Shown: positions 16,098 to 25,806 of the stretch, one piece after another
Layout of the letters: every line of letters begins with the position of its first letter
Numbering within the stretch: position 1 is the first letter of the stretch
Origin: an uncultured Propionimicrobium sp.
GTDB taxonomy: Bacteria; Actinomycetota; Actinomycetes; Propionibacteriales; Propionibacteriaceae
DNA length: 64,000 bases
Assembly: GCA_946221385.1 (NCBI GenBank)
Contig: CAMIGX010000007.1
Span: forward strand, 80,829-144,828
Direction of reading: 5' to 3'
Made by a program: the position numbers and the translations under genes
The notes under the pieces: model-generated
Seen by the model: the letters and a program-made list of their open reading frames with translations, nothing else
What the model was told of the DNA's origin: nothing
Databases searched by the model: none

Positions 16098-17286
16098 TGC
16101 CGCTGAATGCGTCTTTCAGCCGTCCGAAGAAACCCTTTTCAACAGGTTGATGACTCAACCCAGGCTCGGTCTCGTCACGGGCCTCAGCTAGCTGACGTAG
16201 CAGCTCACGCTGATGGTCGTCCAGCTTGGTCGGCGTCTGCACCAATAGCGTGACGCCCAGCTCCCCGCGCGGATTCTCGCCGCGCCGATTCGGGTGCAGC
16301 GACGGCACCCCACGTCCGGGGATCGTCAGCCGGGTGCCTGGTTGGGTGCCGGCAGGAATATCTAAGGCGACGAACTGATCTTCTGGCGGGCAATCTTCCC
16401 GCTCCGACTCCAAGGTCTCGATGTTGATCGTCGTACCCAATGCAGCAGCGGTCATCGGCAGCCGGATGACGGTCTCCAAATTATTGGCGTCGCGGCGGAA
16501 GATATCGTGCGGCTGAACCAAGATTTCGATGAACAAGTCACCGGCTGGTCCGGCTCCAGGGCCGACTTCGCCTTGCCCCTCCAAATGCACCCGGTTGCCG
16601 CTATCGACGCCAGCCGGAATGCGCACGTTGATGGTGCGCTGCTTGTTGATGCGTCCTTGGCCGTGGCAATCAGGGCACGGGTTAGGGATGACGTCGCCGT
16701 AGCCTTGGCAAGCTGGGCAGGCTTGTGCGGTACGAATCTCGCCGATCAGCGAACGCTGGGTGACGATCGTCTCACCGCGGCCATTGCACTGCGCGCAGGT
16801 CTGTGGCTGTGAACCGTCAGCCGAACCATTGCCGTGGCAGGCATCGCAAGCGACATAAGTATTGACGCTGACGGGCACCGTAGCGCCAAAGACAGCGTCA
16901 GCTAAGCCCAGCGGCACCCGCATCAGCTGATCTTTTCCGCGCTGGACGCGAGGCCGCGGCCCCCGTCCACCGCCAAATGAGCCGCCGCCGAACATCGCGC
17001 CGAACAGGTCACCGATATCGAAAGCTTCTGAACCGAAACCGCCGAAGCCACCGAAACCGCCACCTGAGCCGAGCGGGTCGCCGCCACGATCGTAGATCGC
17101 GCGCTTAGACGAATCACTCAAGACCTCATAGGCCTCAGAAATCTCTTTGAATTTGTCTTCGGCGTCCGGATCGTCGGTGACGTCAGGATGCACCTTCATC
17201 GCGAGCTTGCGATAGGCCTTCTTGATTTGCTCGGCGGTCGCGTCTCGGGGCACACCAAGGATCTCGTAGTAATCGGGATTGCTCAT
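16090..17286 (-). CDS. dnaJ: chaperone DnaJ
   Basis: Hsp40 co-chaperone that stimulates DnaK ATPase. The 398 residues show the J domain with HPD (33-35), a Gly/Phe linker (GGGFGGFGGFGSEAFD), four zinc-finger motifs (CDACHGNG, CAQCNGRG, CPACQGYG, CPDCHGQG) and the C-terminal substrate-binding beta domains. It follows hrcA by 11 bases, making it the DnaJ2-type copy of the HrcA regulon; a second copy with dnaK-grpE, usual in this phylum, would be elsewhere. Regulation by CIRCE upstream of hrcA is likely. Confidence 0.97.
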   Translation of the reverse strand: MSNPDYYEILGVPRDATAEQIKKAYRKLAMKVHPDVTDDPDAEDKFKEISEAYEVLSDSSKRAIYDRGGDPLGSGGGFGGFGGFGSEAFDIGDLFGAMFGGGSFGGGRGPRPRVQRGKDQLMRVPLGLADAVFGATVPVSVNTYVACDACHGNGSADGSQPQTCAQCNGRGETIVTQRSLIGEIRTAQACPACQGYGDVIPNPCPDCHGQGRINKQRTINVRIPAGVDSGNRVHLEGQGEVGPGAGPAGDLFIEILVQPHDIFRRDANNLETVIRLPMTAAALGTTINIETLESEREDCPPEDQFVALDIPAGTQPGTRLTIPGRGVPSLHPNRRGENPRGELGVTLLVQTPTKLDDHQRELLRQLAEARDETEPGLSHQPVEKGFFGRLKDAFSGND

Positions 17287-17297
17287 TTTCCTCTAAT

Positions 17298-18311
17298 TCA
17301 GCCTTCGGCCAGATATTGGCCGACGTAACGAGCCACTGCGCGAACCGCAGCGATGGTTGACGGATAGTCCATGTGCGTCGGGCCGACCACACCGAGGGTA
17401 GCGAAACCGTCCGACGGGCTGCCGTAGGTGCTCGCGACTAGCGACGTGGTCTGCAAATTCTCGAACGGATTTTCCTGGCCGATCCGCACTGCGACCTCAC
17501 CTGGATTGGCGACCGCCTCGCCAAGTAGCGTCAACAATACGACCTGCTCTTCGAGCGCTTCCAAGACTGGCTTGATCGTCGTGGCATATTCAGCGCCGAA
17601 GCGGGCCAGATTGGGCATGCCGGCGACTACGACCTGAGCAGGTTGCCCAGGATCCAGCAAATCGTCTAAGGCTTTGACGAAGACCGCCAAGTCCGCCGGC
17701 ATATTGCCATCCACGCTCAACACTGCCAAGGCCTGCCGGGCGTTGCTGGTCGGCGCCCCGACCAGGGTCGCATTCAACAGATCACGGATCTGGGTGAGGC
17801 GTTGCTCGTCGATGCTTCCTGGATGCAGCAGTCGCTGCTCGACGTTGCCCGCCGAATCGATCAAGACCAGCAGCGCCCTATCGTGCTCTAACGCGACTAG
17901 TTCGACGTGCTTGATGAAGGTCTGGTCGGATACCGGATACTGCACCATCGCGACTTGACGGGTCAGCTGCGCCAACAACCGAACAGTGCGCCGCACGATG
18001 TCGTCCTTATCGACCGCGCCAGCCAGGAAGGTCTCGATGGCGCGCCGTTGCGGGGGCGTCAGTGGACGCAGCGTCACCAGACGGTCGACGAAGAGCCGAT
18101 AGCCCTTGTCGGTCGGAATCCGTCCGGCGCTGGTGTGGGGTTGGACCAGGTAGCCTTCTTCTTCCAAGACCGCCATGTCATTTCGGACGGTGGCAGGTGA
18201 TACGTCCAGACCGTGCCGCTCGACCAGGCCTTTCGACCCCACCGGCTCACGACTGGCGACGTAATCGTGGATCGTGGCACGCAAGACGGCGAGCTTGCGT
18301 TCGTCAAGCAT
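17298..18311 (-). CDS. hrcA: heat-inducible transcription repressor HrcA
   Basis: Winged-helix repressor that binds CIRCE and is kept active by GroEL. The start at 18311 (MLDERKLAVLRATIHDYV) is preceded by GAAGGAG at proper spacing; the frame is open 28 codons further upstream but that extension crosses the CIRCE site. The N-terminal HTH includes VSPATVRNDMAVLEEEGYL and the PHTSAGRIPTDKGYR motif, followed by the GAF-like domain. Length (337 residues) is normal. It heads the hrcA-dnaJ-rsmE operon and is autoregulated through the upstream CIRCE. Confidence 0.96.
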   Translation of the reverse strand: MLDERKLAVLRATIHDYVASREPVGSKGLVERHGLDVSPATVRNDMAVLEEEGYLVQPHTSAGRIPTDKGYRLFVDRLVTLRPLTPPQRRAIETFLAGAVDKDDIVRRTVRLLAQLTRQVAMVQYPVSDQTFIKHVELVALEHDRALLVLIDSAGNVEQRLLHPGSIDEQRLTQIRDLLNATLVGAPTSNARQALAVLSVDGNMPADLAVFVKALDDLLDPGQPAQVVVAGMPNLARFGAEYATTIKPVLEALEEQVVLLTLLGEAVANPGEVAVRIGQENPFENLQTTSLVASTYGSPSDGFATLGVVGPTHMDYPSTIAAVRAVARYVGQYLAEG

Positions 18312-18342
18312 CCTGTCTCCTTCATGCCCACCAGACTGCTGC

Positions 18343-18367
18343 TGGCACTCTAAGCCGTCGAGTGCCA
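18343..18367 (-). promoter_or_regulatory. CIRCE operator upstream of hrcA
   Basis: TGGCACTC-N9-GAGTGCCA, a perfect 8-bp inverted repeat with the canonical nine-base spacer, matches the consensus TTAGCACTC-N9-GAGTGCTAA except in the outer positions. It lies 31 bases upstream of the hrcA start, where HrcA binding would block its own operon. Confidence 0.9.
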
Positions 18368-18494
18368 AGTCTACCCCTAGCTGGGGCCCGGCCAATCATG
18401 CAATCGCCGAGCCTGCTGACAGGCAGCCAGGCAGCGGACGCGGCGTGCTGGCGATCTGTCGGCAGATCGCGCGAGGGTCTTTACGGGGTGCGTC

Positions 18495-19304
18495 TCAGTC
18501 GCGCTCGGGATGCGGCGGCGCGTCAATGATGTGCCAATCTGCGCGCCAAATTTCTACGATCTCCGCCAAGCGATCAGCGTGGGCGGCGGCAAAGATCGGT
18601 TCGCTGCCTTGACCTTGATAGGGCGTGCCGTCGAGCTTCAAAATTTCACCGCCCAGCTCTTTGAGCATCAATTGTCCTGGCAGGTGATCCCACGGTTTAG
18701 GCATGAAATAGACGCTGTAGTCGAGCTTGCCTTCCAATAGCGCTGGATAATCAATGCCAGCGCTATTGAAGGTGTGCCGCATCGGGGCTAGTTTTCCAGG
18801 TTTTTGGAATTTCTTCCAGTTTTTCCTCGACGTAGCACCCTGCGGAATGGCGGGAAAATCTTGCCGGCTCAATTTTTCGCCATTTCTGCGGACCCCCTCG
18901 CCGCGCTCAGCGACGAAAGCCTGCTTGTGTTCTGGCTGCCAAATCCACGAGCGGCTAAGCTCGCCGTCACGAAGCTCGGCGACCATGACGGCATGATCGG
19001 GATTTCCTTTGACGAAATTCCCAGTGCCATCAATGGGATCGATAGTGAAAGCGTGACTGGCTTTGCAAAGCTGATCGAGCAGGCTGGGATCTTCGAAAGT
19101 CGCTTCCTCACCCAAAATGAAGGCTTGAGGATATGCGTCATGCAAGCGCTCAGCGATTTTCACCTCAGCTTGCTGATCGGCGATAGTGACGAAATCACCG
19201 GGATTCTTTTCGAGGATTTCTTCGGAGCGCAATTCTTTAAAACGCGGCGTGATCACTTCAGCGGCCACGTCTTGAAGTAACTGCAAAATCTCCGGGGTGC
19301 GCAT
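18495..19304 (-). CDS. hisN: inositol monophosphatase family protein, probable histidinol-phosphatase
   Basis: A Li+-sensitive Mg2+-dependent phosphatase fold of 269 residues. Metal-binding motifs are GEEATFEDPS (residue E of the EE pair), IDPIDGTGNFVKG and PWDHLPGQLMLKELGGEIL. The pattern GTGNFVKGNPDHAVMVAEL resembles the actinobacterial HisN branch that completes histidine synthesis, but inositol-phosphate phosphatases share these motifs and no other his gene is nearby. It stands alone on the minus strand downstream of hrcA with its own start at 19304. Confidence 0.75.
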   Translation of the reverse strand: MRTPEILQLLQDVAAEVITPRFKELRSEEILEKNPGDFVTIADQQAEVKIAERLHDAYPQAFILGEEATFEDPSLLDQLCKASHAFTIDPIDGTGNFVKGNPDHAVMVAELRDGELSRSWIWQPEHKQAFVAERGEGVRRNGEKLSRQDFPAIPQGATSRKNWKKFQKPGKLAPMRHTFNSAGIDYPALLEGKLDYSVYFMPKPWDHLPGQLMLKELGGEILKLDGTPYQGQGSEPIFAAAHADRLAEIVEIWRADWHIIDAPPHPERD

Positions 19305-19451
19305 GGTTCAAGAATGTCACCTTCAACGACGATGACCCAATCTAGTCCGCTCAGTAGACGCGGCAGGCGAAATTTCGCGACCCGCTAGGTTACGCTCGGC
19401 GTTCCGGCAGCTCCGACGCGGCGTTTAGGCCCGGGGGTTAAAGTGTCGTCC

Positions 19452-20099
19452 ATGGCGATGCGGTTATTCACTGCCATTTGGCCAGACGCGCGATTCGTCG
19501 ATGATCTTGACGAATTCCTTAGCCCGCGGCGGGTCGCTGAGCCACGGCTGCGCTGGACGCGACCTGAAAGCTGGCATATCACCACCGCCTTCATGGGTGA
19601 GGTACCAAGCCGTCAGGTAGATCGACTGATCGACGAACTGACTGACGTCGCACGCCGTACTGCCCCATTCTGGCTACGGCCAGGCGGTGGCGGAGCGTTC
19701 CCCAATCCGCCGTTCACCAAGCATCTGTGGCTGGGTTTCGCCGAGGACCAGATCGGTTCAGATCTCGGCTGCGCGACGACGAGCCAGCTACCCAGCACCA
19801 TTGAGCAGGAGCTGGCTGCAAGCTTTCAAAATTCGACGCCGCAGCTAGCTCAACTCGCCACGCGCTGCCGCAATGCTGCAAATTGCGCCGGGGTCCGCGT
19901 CGACGGCACCGGATTCGTCGGCCATCTGACTTTGGCGCGGGCCAATCAGCCGCTGGATTCGACGCGGCTATTGCACGTCTTGGATAGTTTCACCGCACCA
20001 GCATTAGAGGTCGGCGAATTCCACCTAGTGCAGTCGAACTTGAATGACCCCAGCCATCGCTATGAGCTGCTCGAGAGCTTCGCGCTCGTGGCTAGCTGA
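19452..20099 (+). CDS. thpR: RNA 2',3'-cyclic phosphodiesterase (2'-5' RNA ligase family)
   Basis: Member of the 2H phosphoesterase family. Two H-x-T/S-x motifs are present: SWHITTAFMGEV near residue 40 and GHLTLAR near 155, which form the paired active site. The start is uncertain between GTG 19443, ATG 19452 and ATG 19458 (MRLFTAIWP), with only a G-rich stretch (GGGGG) as ribosome site. Length of about 215 is slightly above the family's usual 180-190 because of a central insert. It is transcribed divergently from hisN. Confidence 0.83.
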   Translation: MAMRLFTAIWPDARFVDDLDEFLSPRRVAEPRLRWTRPESWHITTAFMGEVPSRQVDRLIDELTDVARRTAPFWLRPGGGGAFPNPPFTKHLWLGFAEDQIGSDLGCATTSQLPSTIEQELAASFQNSTPQLAQLATRCRNAANCAGVRVDGTGFVGHLTLARANQPLDSTRLLHVLDSFTAPALEVGEFHLVQSNLNDPSHRYELLESFALVAS

Positions 20100-20129
20100 C
20101 GACCCACCAAGTGGCGACACTTTCGTTGC

Positions 20130-20990
20130 TCAGGGTTCTAGGCTGTCGAGATGATCTTGGGTCACAAAATCGATCAATAGCTCCACGGTGCGCACCAGCT
20201 TTGCGTCCAAGTCGCGGTGGCTCTTGACGCGTTTCAACATCGCCTGCCAGGCCTTGGCGATGTCAGCTTGATCTTGATGCGGCAAGCCGAGACGGGCCAA
20301 AGTGCCCTTCTTGAAATCTTCATCACGCGGCACCGCCGGCCAGGCTTTGAAACCGAGGCTCTCAGGACGGATCGCCTGCCAAATGTCAATGAACTCATGG
20401 CCTTCGACGAGGACGAACTCCCCATATCCGCTGCGGGCTACCTCGTCTGCGATGCGCTTTTCTTTTGAACCAGCGACGAGATGGTCGACGAGCACGCCCA
20501 GTCGCCTGCCTTTGACTGGCTGAAACTCGGCGACCACACCGACTAGGTCGTCAATGCCGCCGAGATATTCGACGACGACCCCGACATGCCGCAGATCGTC
20601 ACCCCAAATCTTTTCGATCAGTTCAGCGTCATGTCGTCCCTCGACGAAGATCCGGCTGCCCAACGCCGTCTTGGCCTTGGTGGTGGGGCTGACCCGCGAA
20701 CCGGAGGCAGTTCGGGTCGTTTTTGCCGAGGCGCCAGCTCTGGGCGGGATGCGCAAGATCGCCGGTTGACCGTCGACCAGATAACCGCCGCCGACGGGAA
20801 AGGAACGCCGCTTGAGCTTGCGATCTTCCAAGACGACTAGGCCATTTTCCCAAGCGACCAGCTCGCCGACGAAGCCACTGGTCGGCTCCTCGATGATCAT
20901 GCCCAGCTCAACGACGACTTCCTTGGAGGTCTTTTGGCCGGTCTTTTGCCAGCCGGGCGCGAGCACATCATGGCCATAGCGATCGATCAT
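20130..20990 (-). CDS. DUF3097 family protein
   Basis: Conserved actinobacterial protein of unknown function. The family normally begins near M-DRYG-DVL, matching MIDRYGHDVLAPGW at 20990; the frame is open to an ATG at 21041, which would add 17 residues. Recognisable segments are RIFVEGRHDAELIEKIWGDDLR, VVVEYLGGIDDL, RLGVLVDHLVAGSKE and FVLVEGHEFIDIWQAIRP, which together look like a TOPRIM-like fold (E..., D-x-D/H spacing), though that is inference. It follows hemW on the same strand, a frequent pairing in this phylum, and converges with thpR. Confidence 0.85.
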   Translation of the reverse strand: MIDRYGHDVLAPGWQKTGQKTSKEVVVELGMIIEEPTSGFVGELVAWENGLVVLEDRKLKRRSFPVGGGYLVDGQPAILRIPPRAGASAKTTRTASGSRVSPTTKAKTALGSRIFVEGRHDAELIEKIWGDDLRHVGVVVEYLGGIDDLVGVVAEFQPVKGRRLGVLVDHLVAGSKEKRIADEVARSGYGEFVLVEGHEFIDIWQAIRPESLGFKAWPAVPRDEDFKKGTLARLGLPHQDQADIAKAWQAMLKRVKSHRDLDAKLVRTVELLIDFVTQDHLDSLEP

Positions 20991-21063
20991 TTCGGCAACG
21001 CTAGTTGCATGTCTGGCTAGCTGGGGCCAGCGACGCGGCATATGGACCGCTTGAGTGAGCTGC

Positions 21064-22266
21064 TCAGTCCAAGAGCTCGCGGACGATGCCGTCAGCTAGT
21101 AGCCGGCCTGGCAGTGTCAACCTGATCGGATCGCCAGCAACTATCAGGCCACGATCACGCAGCTGCGGTAGCCGGGCGCGCTCGGTCGGCGTCAATACGT
21201 CGACAGGTAGGCCGCTGGCTAGCCGTAACTCCAACAAGACGCGTTCGACCCGCCGATCTTCATCCGACAAGACCTCCCGGGCTTGGCCAGGGCTTTGGTT
21301 GACGGCGAGCCGATCAGCATAGCTGCGGGGGTGGCGGACATTCCACCACCGCACGCCGCCGACGTGGGAGTGCGCGCCCGGCCCGATCCCCCACCAGTTC
21401 GCACCGGTCCAATAGGCGATGTTGTGTCTGGCTTCATGTCCGGGCTTTGCCCAGTTGCTGATCTCGTAATTTTCCAATCCGGCGGCGGTCAATGCCTCTT
21501 CGGTGAGTAGATATTTGTCGGCCAGATCGTCGTCGTCGGGCATCGGTAATTCGCCGTGCCTGATGCGACGGGCCAAGGCAGTGCCATCTTCGACGATCAG
21601 CGCGTAGGCGCTCAAATGTTCTGGCTCAACGCTGAGCGCCGCCGACAAGCTGGTCTGCCAATCGGCCAGGCTTTCACCGGGGGTGCCGTAAATCAGGTCG
21701 AGGCTGACGTCGGTGAAACCGCATGCGTGCGCGAGCTTGGCCATCTCGAGGGCGCGGCCGGGCGTGTGCACGCGATCTAGGACGCGCAACACGTGCGGGC
21801 TGGCCGACTGCATGCCCATCGATAGGCGGTTGATGCCAGCTGCCAGCAGCGCGTCGAGGTAGGCCGCGTCGAGGGTTTCTGGGTTGGCTTCGGTGGTGAC
21901 TTCTGCGTCGGGGCGTAGACCAAATAGTTGTTTGACGTGCTGCAACAGCCCGCCGAGCTGCTCTGGACGCAGCAAGGTCGGCGTCCCGCCACCAAAAAAC
22001 ACGGTGCCTACGCTGGGAGCCTGATCGCCGAGCACTCGAGCAGCCAGTTCCAGCTCGGCGTGTGCTGCTGCCAGGTAGACCTCCGGGCCAGCGCCGCGCA
22101 CCTGATCTGCAGTGTAGGTATTGAAATCGCAATAGCCGCAGCGTGCCGCGCAATAGGGCACGTGAATGTAGACGCTCAGCGGGGTGCTGCTGAGCTGAGC
22201 GGTAGCTGCGGCAGGCAGCGCCCCGTCAGTGGGGACGGGATCGCCTGTGAGCGCTTGGCCGGCCAA
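21064..22266 (-). CDS. hemW: radical SAM heme chaperone HemW
   Basis: A coproporphyrinogen-oxidase-like radical SAM protein now viewed as a heme-trafficking chaperone and not an HemN enzyme. The cluster motif is C39-x3-C43-x2-C46 (PYCAARCGYC); HemN proper has an additional cysteine that is absent, supporting HemW. FFGGGTPTLL and the NPETLD segment are typical. The 400 residues include a 27-residue Ala/Pro-rich N-terminal extension. It begins 15 bases after lepA, and lepA-hemW is a widely conserved pair. Confidence 0.93.
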   Translation of the reverse strand: MAGQALTGDPVPTDGALPAAATAQLSSTPLSVYIHVPYCAARCGYCDFNTYTADQVRGAGPEVYLAAAHAELELAARVLGDQAPSVGTVFFGGGTPTLLRPEQLGGLLQHVKQLFGLRPDAEVTTEANPETLDAAYLDALLAAGINRLSMGMQSASPHVLRVLDRVHTPGRALEMAKLAHACGFTDVSLDLIYGTPGESLADWQTSLSAALSVEPEHLSAYALIVEDGTALARRIRHGELPMPDDDDLADKYLLTEEALTAAGLENYEISNWAKPGHEARHNIAYWTGANWWGIGPGAHSHVGGVRWWNVRHPRSYADRLAVNQSPGQAREVLSDEDRRVERVLLELRLASGLPVDVLTPTERARLPQLRDRGLIVAGDPIRLTLPGRLLADGIVRELLD

Positions 22267-22281
22267 CGGATTATCCTTGCG

Positions 22282-24117
22282 CTACTTCTTGTCCTTGCCA
22301 CCCTCGCCGGTAGACAGCGCGGCGACGAAAGCTTCTTGCGGCACCTCGACCCGGCCGACGACTTTCATCCGTTTCTTGCCTTCTTTTTGCTTTTCCAGAA
22401 GTTTGCGTTTACGGGAAATATCGCCGCCATAACATTTAGCGAGCACGTCTTTTCGCATCGCGCGGATGGTTTCGCGGGCAATAATTCGAGATCCGGTAGC
22501 GGCTTGAATGGGCACCTCGAACTGCTGTCTTGGAATGAGCTCTTTGAGTTTCGCCGCCATCGCGACGCCGTAAGGATAGGCCTTGTCCTTGTGCACGATC
22601 GCGCTGAATGCGTCTACCGGTTCACCGTTAAGCATGATGTCGACCTTGACCAGATCGGCAGCCTGTTCGCCGTCTGGTTCGTAATCCAGCGACGCATAGC
22701 CCTTGGTGCGCGACTTCAATGCGTCAAAGAAGTCGAAGACGATTTCCCCTAGTGGCAGCTGATATCGCAGCTCGATACGGTCTTCAGACAGATATTCCAG
22801 CCCGATCTGGGTGCCGCGTCGCTGTTGGCAAAGCTCCATGATTGTGCCGATATGTTCCGCCGGCGACAGGATCGTCGCGCGCACGACTGGCTCGTAAATC
22901 GTGGCGACCTTACCATCGGGAAATTCTGACGGATTAGTCACGTGATGTTCGGAATGATCTTCCATGACGATCCGGTAATTAACGTTGGGCGCAGTCGAGA
23001 TCAAATCCAAATTGAATTCGCGTTCGAGCCGCTCACGGACAATTTCCATGTGCAATAGACCAAGGAATCCGACGCGGAATCCAAAACCGAGCGCGGCAGA
23101 GGTTTCAGGTTCAAAAGTCAGCGCAGCGTCATTTAGCTGTAGCTTTTCTAAAGCTTCACGCAATTCGGTGAAATCATCGGCATCGATTGGATAGATGCCG
23201 GCGAAGACCATCGGATTCGGGTTGCGATAGCCAGCCAACGGCGTCCCCGCAGGTTTTTGCGCGTTGACTACAGTGTCACCCACCCGGCTTTGTCGGACGT
23301 CCTTTACGCCGGTAATCAGATAGCCGACCTCACCGACACCGATCGAATGCGAGGCGACTGGTTCGGGCGAGATGACCCCTAACTCCAACACCTCGTGGGT
23401 GGCTTTGGTCGACAACATCGCGATGCGTTCGCGGTGATTCAATTTGCCGTCAACGACGCGGACGTAGGTCACCACACCTCGATATGGGTCGTAGACCGAG
23501 TCGAAGATCAACGCCCGGCTAGGTCCGTCCGGATCGCCGACCGGAGCGGGCACTTGCTCGACGATCGCATTCAGCAGCTCGGGGACGCCTTCGCCGGTCT
23601 TAGCGCTGACTCGGAAGACCTCGTCTGGCGAGCCACCGATGATATTGGCCAGCTCAGCGGCGTGCTTTTCGGGCATCGCGCCGGGCAGATCGATCTTGTT
23701 GAGCACCGGGATGATCGTCAGATCCGCCTCGAGAGCGAGATAAAGATTGGCCAGGGTTTGAGCTTCGATTCCTTGTGCGGCGTCAACGAGCAGCAGCGCA
23801 CCTTCGCAGGCAGCCAGCGAGCGGCTCACCTCATAGGTGAAGTCGACGTGCCCGGGCGTGTCGATCATGTTCAGCACGTAGTCGGCGCCGTTAACCTGCC
23901 AAGGCATCCGGACGGCTTGAGACTTGATCGTGATGCCGCGCTCGCGCTCGATATCCATTCGGTCGAGATATTGAGCGCGCATGGTCCGTTCGTCTAAGAC
24001 GCCGGTGAGCTGCAGCATGCGATCGGCCAACGTCGATTTGCCGTGGTCGATGTGGGCGATGATGCAGAAGTTACGAATGACGTCGGCAGGAGTGCTGCCG
24101 GGTGCTAATGGTGGCAT
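22282..24117 (-). CDS. lepA: elongation factor 4 (LepA)
   Basis: Ribosome-associated translational GTPase affecting initiation and back-translocation. The 611-residue frame has G1 AHIDHGKST, switch ERGITIKSQA, G3 DTPGHVDF, G4 NKIDLPGA, and the LepA-specific C-terminal domain with KRKLLEKQKEGKKRMK. Length and architecture are complete. It heads a lepA-hemW-DUF3097 group on the minus strand. The divergent L,D-transpeptidase gene starts 166 bases away. Confidence 0.97.
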   Translation of the reverse strand: MPPLAPGSTPADVIRNFCIIAHIDHGKSTLADRMLQLTGVLDERTMRAQYLDRMDIERERGITIKSQAVRMPWQVNGADYVLNMIDTPGHVDFTYEVSRSLAACEGALLLVDAAQGIEAQTLANLYLALEADLTIIPVLNKIDLPGAMPEKHAAELANIIGGSPDEVFRVSAKTGEGVPELLNAIVEQVPAPVGDPDGPSRALIFDSVYDPYRGVVTYVRVVDGKLNHRERIAMLSTKATHEVLELGVISPEPVASHSIGVGEVGYLITGVKDVRQSRVGDTVVNAQKPAGTPLAGYRNPNPMVFAGIYPIDADDFTELREALEKLQLNDAALTFEPETSAALGFGFRVGFLGLLHMEIVRERLEREFNLDLISTAPNVNYRIVMEDHSEHHVTNPSEFPDGKVATIYEPVVRATILSPAEHIGTIMELCQQRRGTQIGLEYLSEDRIELRYQLPLGEIVFDFFDALKSRTKGYASLDYEPDGEQAADLVKVDIMLNGEPVDAFSAIVHKDKAYPYGVAMAAKLKELIPRQQFEVPIQAATGSRIIARETIRAMRKDVLAKCYGGDISRKRKLLEKQKEGKKRMKVVGRVEVPQEAFVAALSTGEGGKDKK

Positions 24118-24283
24118 TCAAATCCCGTTGCTGTGCTCGCTTCGATACTGAATGTCTATCTTCCCACGAAGATGCCTCAAATACCTCAGCAGATTTCCGC
24201 TGCGGCTGGCGCGGGAGCTTTTATTGCGCGGTCGCCCACGTATCGTTGAGCAGGATCGTGTTCCCCCACTATGAAAGGCAGCC

Positions 24284-25513
24284 GTGAAATTTTTCGCTAA
24301 GGCTGGTGTCGTTGGACTCCTACTAGCGCTCACGGTGGGCTGCGCGAACGCCCCCGGGGCAGACCCAGACATGCGATCTAGTGAGTCCCCCTCGGCAGCC
24401 AAAGACGGAAAGTCCGCTCGTGAGCAGACTTCCCCGTCGCCGACGCCAAATTTCTCCATCGGCCTGATTTCTACCGCGAGCGGCATGACCGCTATCCGCC
24501 CTACTGACGTGGTCGAGGTGCCCGTCACTGGTGGCCAGCTGACGAAGTTCACCGCATACGACGCTGAGGGGCAGGAAGTGCCCGGCACGATCGAGGCCAA
24601 CAGTTGGCGTCCTACTAGGCCATTTAAACCGCAGCATAAATACCGATTTGATGTCGAAGCGACTGCCAGCGATGGACGCACCGCCACTGCGACTGCTTAC
24701 GGCTTGACCGTCAATCCGGAACTGGTCGTCGAGATCGACTTCCTGCACACCCACGGTGCCGGCAATGGCATGCCGATCTGGGCCAGATTTGATTTGCCAG
24801 TCAAGGACCAGGCTCAACGTCAAGCGATCATGAATGCTGCGCAGGTGACGACCGTGCCCGAGCAGGAAGGTTCGTGGGCGTGGTTCGACCAAAACACGAT
24901 GTTCTGGCGGCCGAAAGAATATTGGCTGCCCGGTTCGACAGCACACGTCGAGATCCATGCCGCCGGCCTGCCGGTCGGTGACACTTGGGTGCTCGATGAT
25001 GTGTCAGCCGACTATCAATTTGGCGATCTGCGGGTCCTGCACGCAGATATCGACGGTCACTGGCTAACCGCTTACCGTAACGGCGAACAGGTCGCGTCCT
25101 TCCCAGCCAGCTATGGCAAACCTGGTGACGAGACCATGACGGGCACCAAGTTGATCATGGCCAAAGAGGGCTCGATCATCATGGATTCTTCTACCTATGG
25201 TCGCCCCGTGGACGACCCTGACGGCTATCGCTTGCGTGTGGAATTGTCGCAACGTGTCACCTGGTCTGGTGAATATATCCACGCCGCGCCGTGGGCGGAT
25301 GCCTCGCATGGCAACGCCAACGTCAGCCACGGCTGCGTCGGTCTATCTAATGCTGATGCCCAATGGATTTGGAATTTCACCGCGGCAGGAGACCCGGTCG
25401 AATTCACCGGTTCCACCAAGCGCGTCGCGCCCGGCGACACCATCGGAGCATGGGTCTATAGCTGGGACGAGTGGCTGGCCGCAGGTGACGGCAGGCTGAC
25501 CGGTCTTCGCTGA
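24284..25513 (+). CDS. L,D-transpeptidase lipoprotein (Ig-YkuD type)
   Basis: The 409-residue protein starts with a lipoprotein signal, FFAKAGVVGLLLALTVGC, with the lipobox cysteine at 20. Low-complexity Ser/Pro follows, then two Ig-like domains and a YkuD catalytic domain with HGNANVSHGCVGLS (H342, H349, C351). This is the architecture of mycobacterial Ldt enzymes, which make 3-3 cross-links in peptidoglycan and resist most penicillins. It would act anchored on the outer face of the membrane. Start codon GTG follows an AAAGGCAG site. It stands alone, divergent from lepA. Confidence 0.93.
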   Translation: MKFFAKAGVVGLLLALTVGCANAPGADPDMRSSESPSAAKDGKSAREQTSPSPTPNFSIGLISTASGMTAIRPTDVVEVPVTGGQLTKFTAYDAEGQEVPGTIEANSWRPTRPFKPQHKYRFDVEATASDGRTATATAYGLTVNPELVVEIDFLHTHGAGNGMPIWARFDLPVKDQAQRQAIMNAAQVTTVPEQEGSWAWFDQNTMFWRPKEYWLPGSTAHVEIHAAGLPVGDTWVLDDVSADYQFGDLRVLHADIDGHWLTAYRNGEQVASFPASYGKPGDETMTGTKLIMAKEGSIIMDSSTYGRPVDDPDGYRLRVELSQRVTWSGEYIHAAPWADASHGNANVSHGCVGLSNADAQWIWNFTAAGDPVEFTGSTKRVAPGDTIGAWVYSWDEWLAAGDGRLTGLR

Positions 25514-25806
25514 ACACTTTGCAGGACGCTTTGCGCGGCACTGAGTGGGGGCTCCCATTGGTCGATAGCCGAGCCAGCCGCTCATTGACTCAAGAAGGTA
25601 ACTTCGATGGGTTTCGCTCATCAAACGGTGCTGCGATCGTGCCCGCCGCGAAGCATGCACTTGCTGAGCGGAGTAGCTTTCGACATGCGGTGACTGAGAT
25701 GGCTTGGTCTCGATCCTTCAGACATGGCTCATTGAGTCAGGCGTGCCTCCAGGGGTTTAAGCTCTAGGGGTTTAAGAGGGCTCCCATAGGCTTCAGCAGG
25801 CTCATT
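25514..25806. other. noncoding stretch with short degenerate repeats
   Basis: No convincing gene is seen. AGGGGTTTAAG occurs twice 15 bases apart (25751-25761, 25766-25776). GGGCTCCCAT occurs near 25548 and 25779, and CTCATTGA[C/G]TCA occurs near 25584 and 25729. These look like decayed repeats or remnants of a lost gene upstream of rpsT. Confidence 0.4.

Noticed and set aside
18312..18395. Longer HrcA start at 18395
   Set aside because: The extension would be translated across the CIRCE operator and lacks similarity, whereas ATG 18311 has GAAGGAG at proper spacing.
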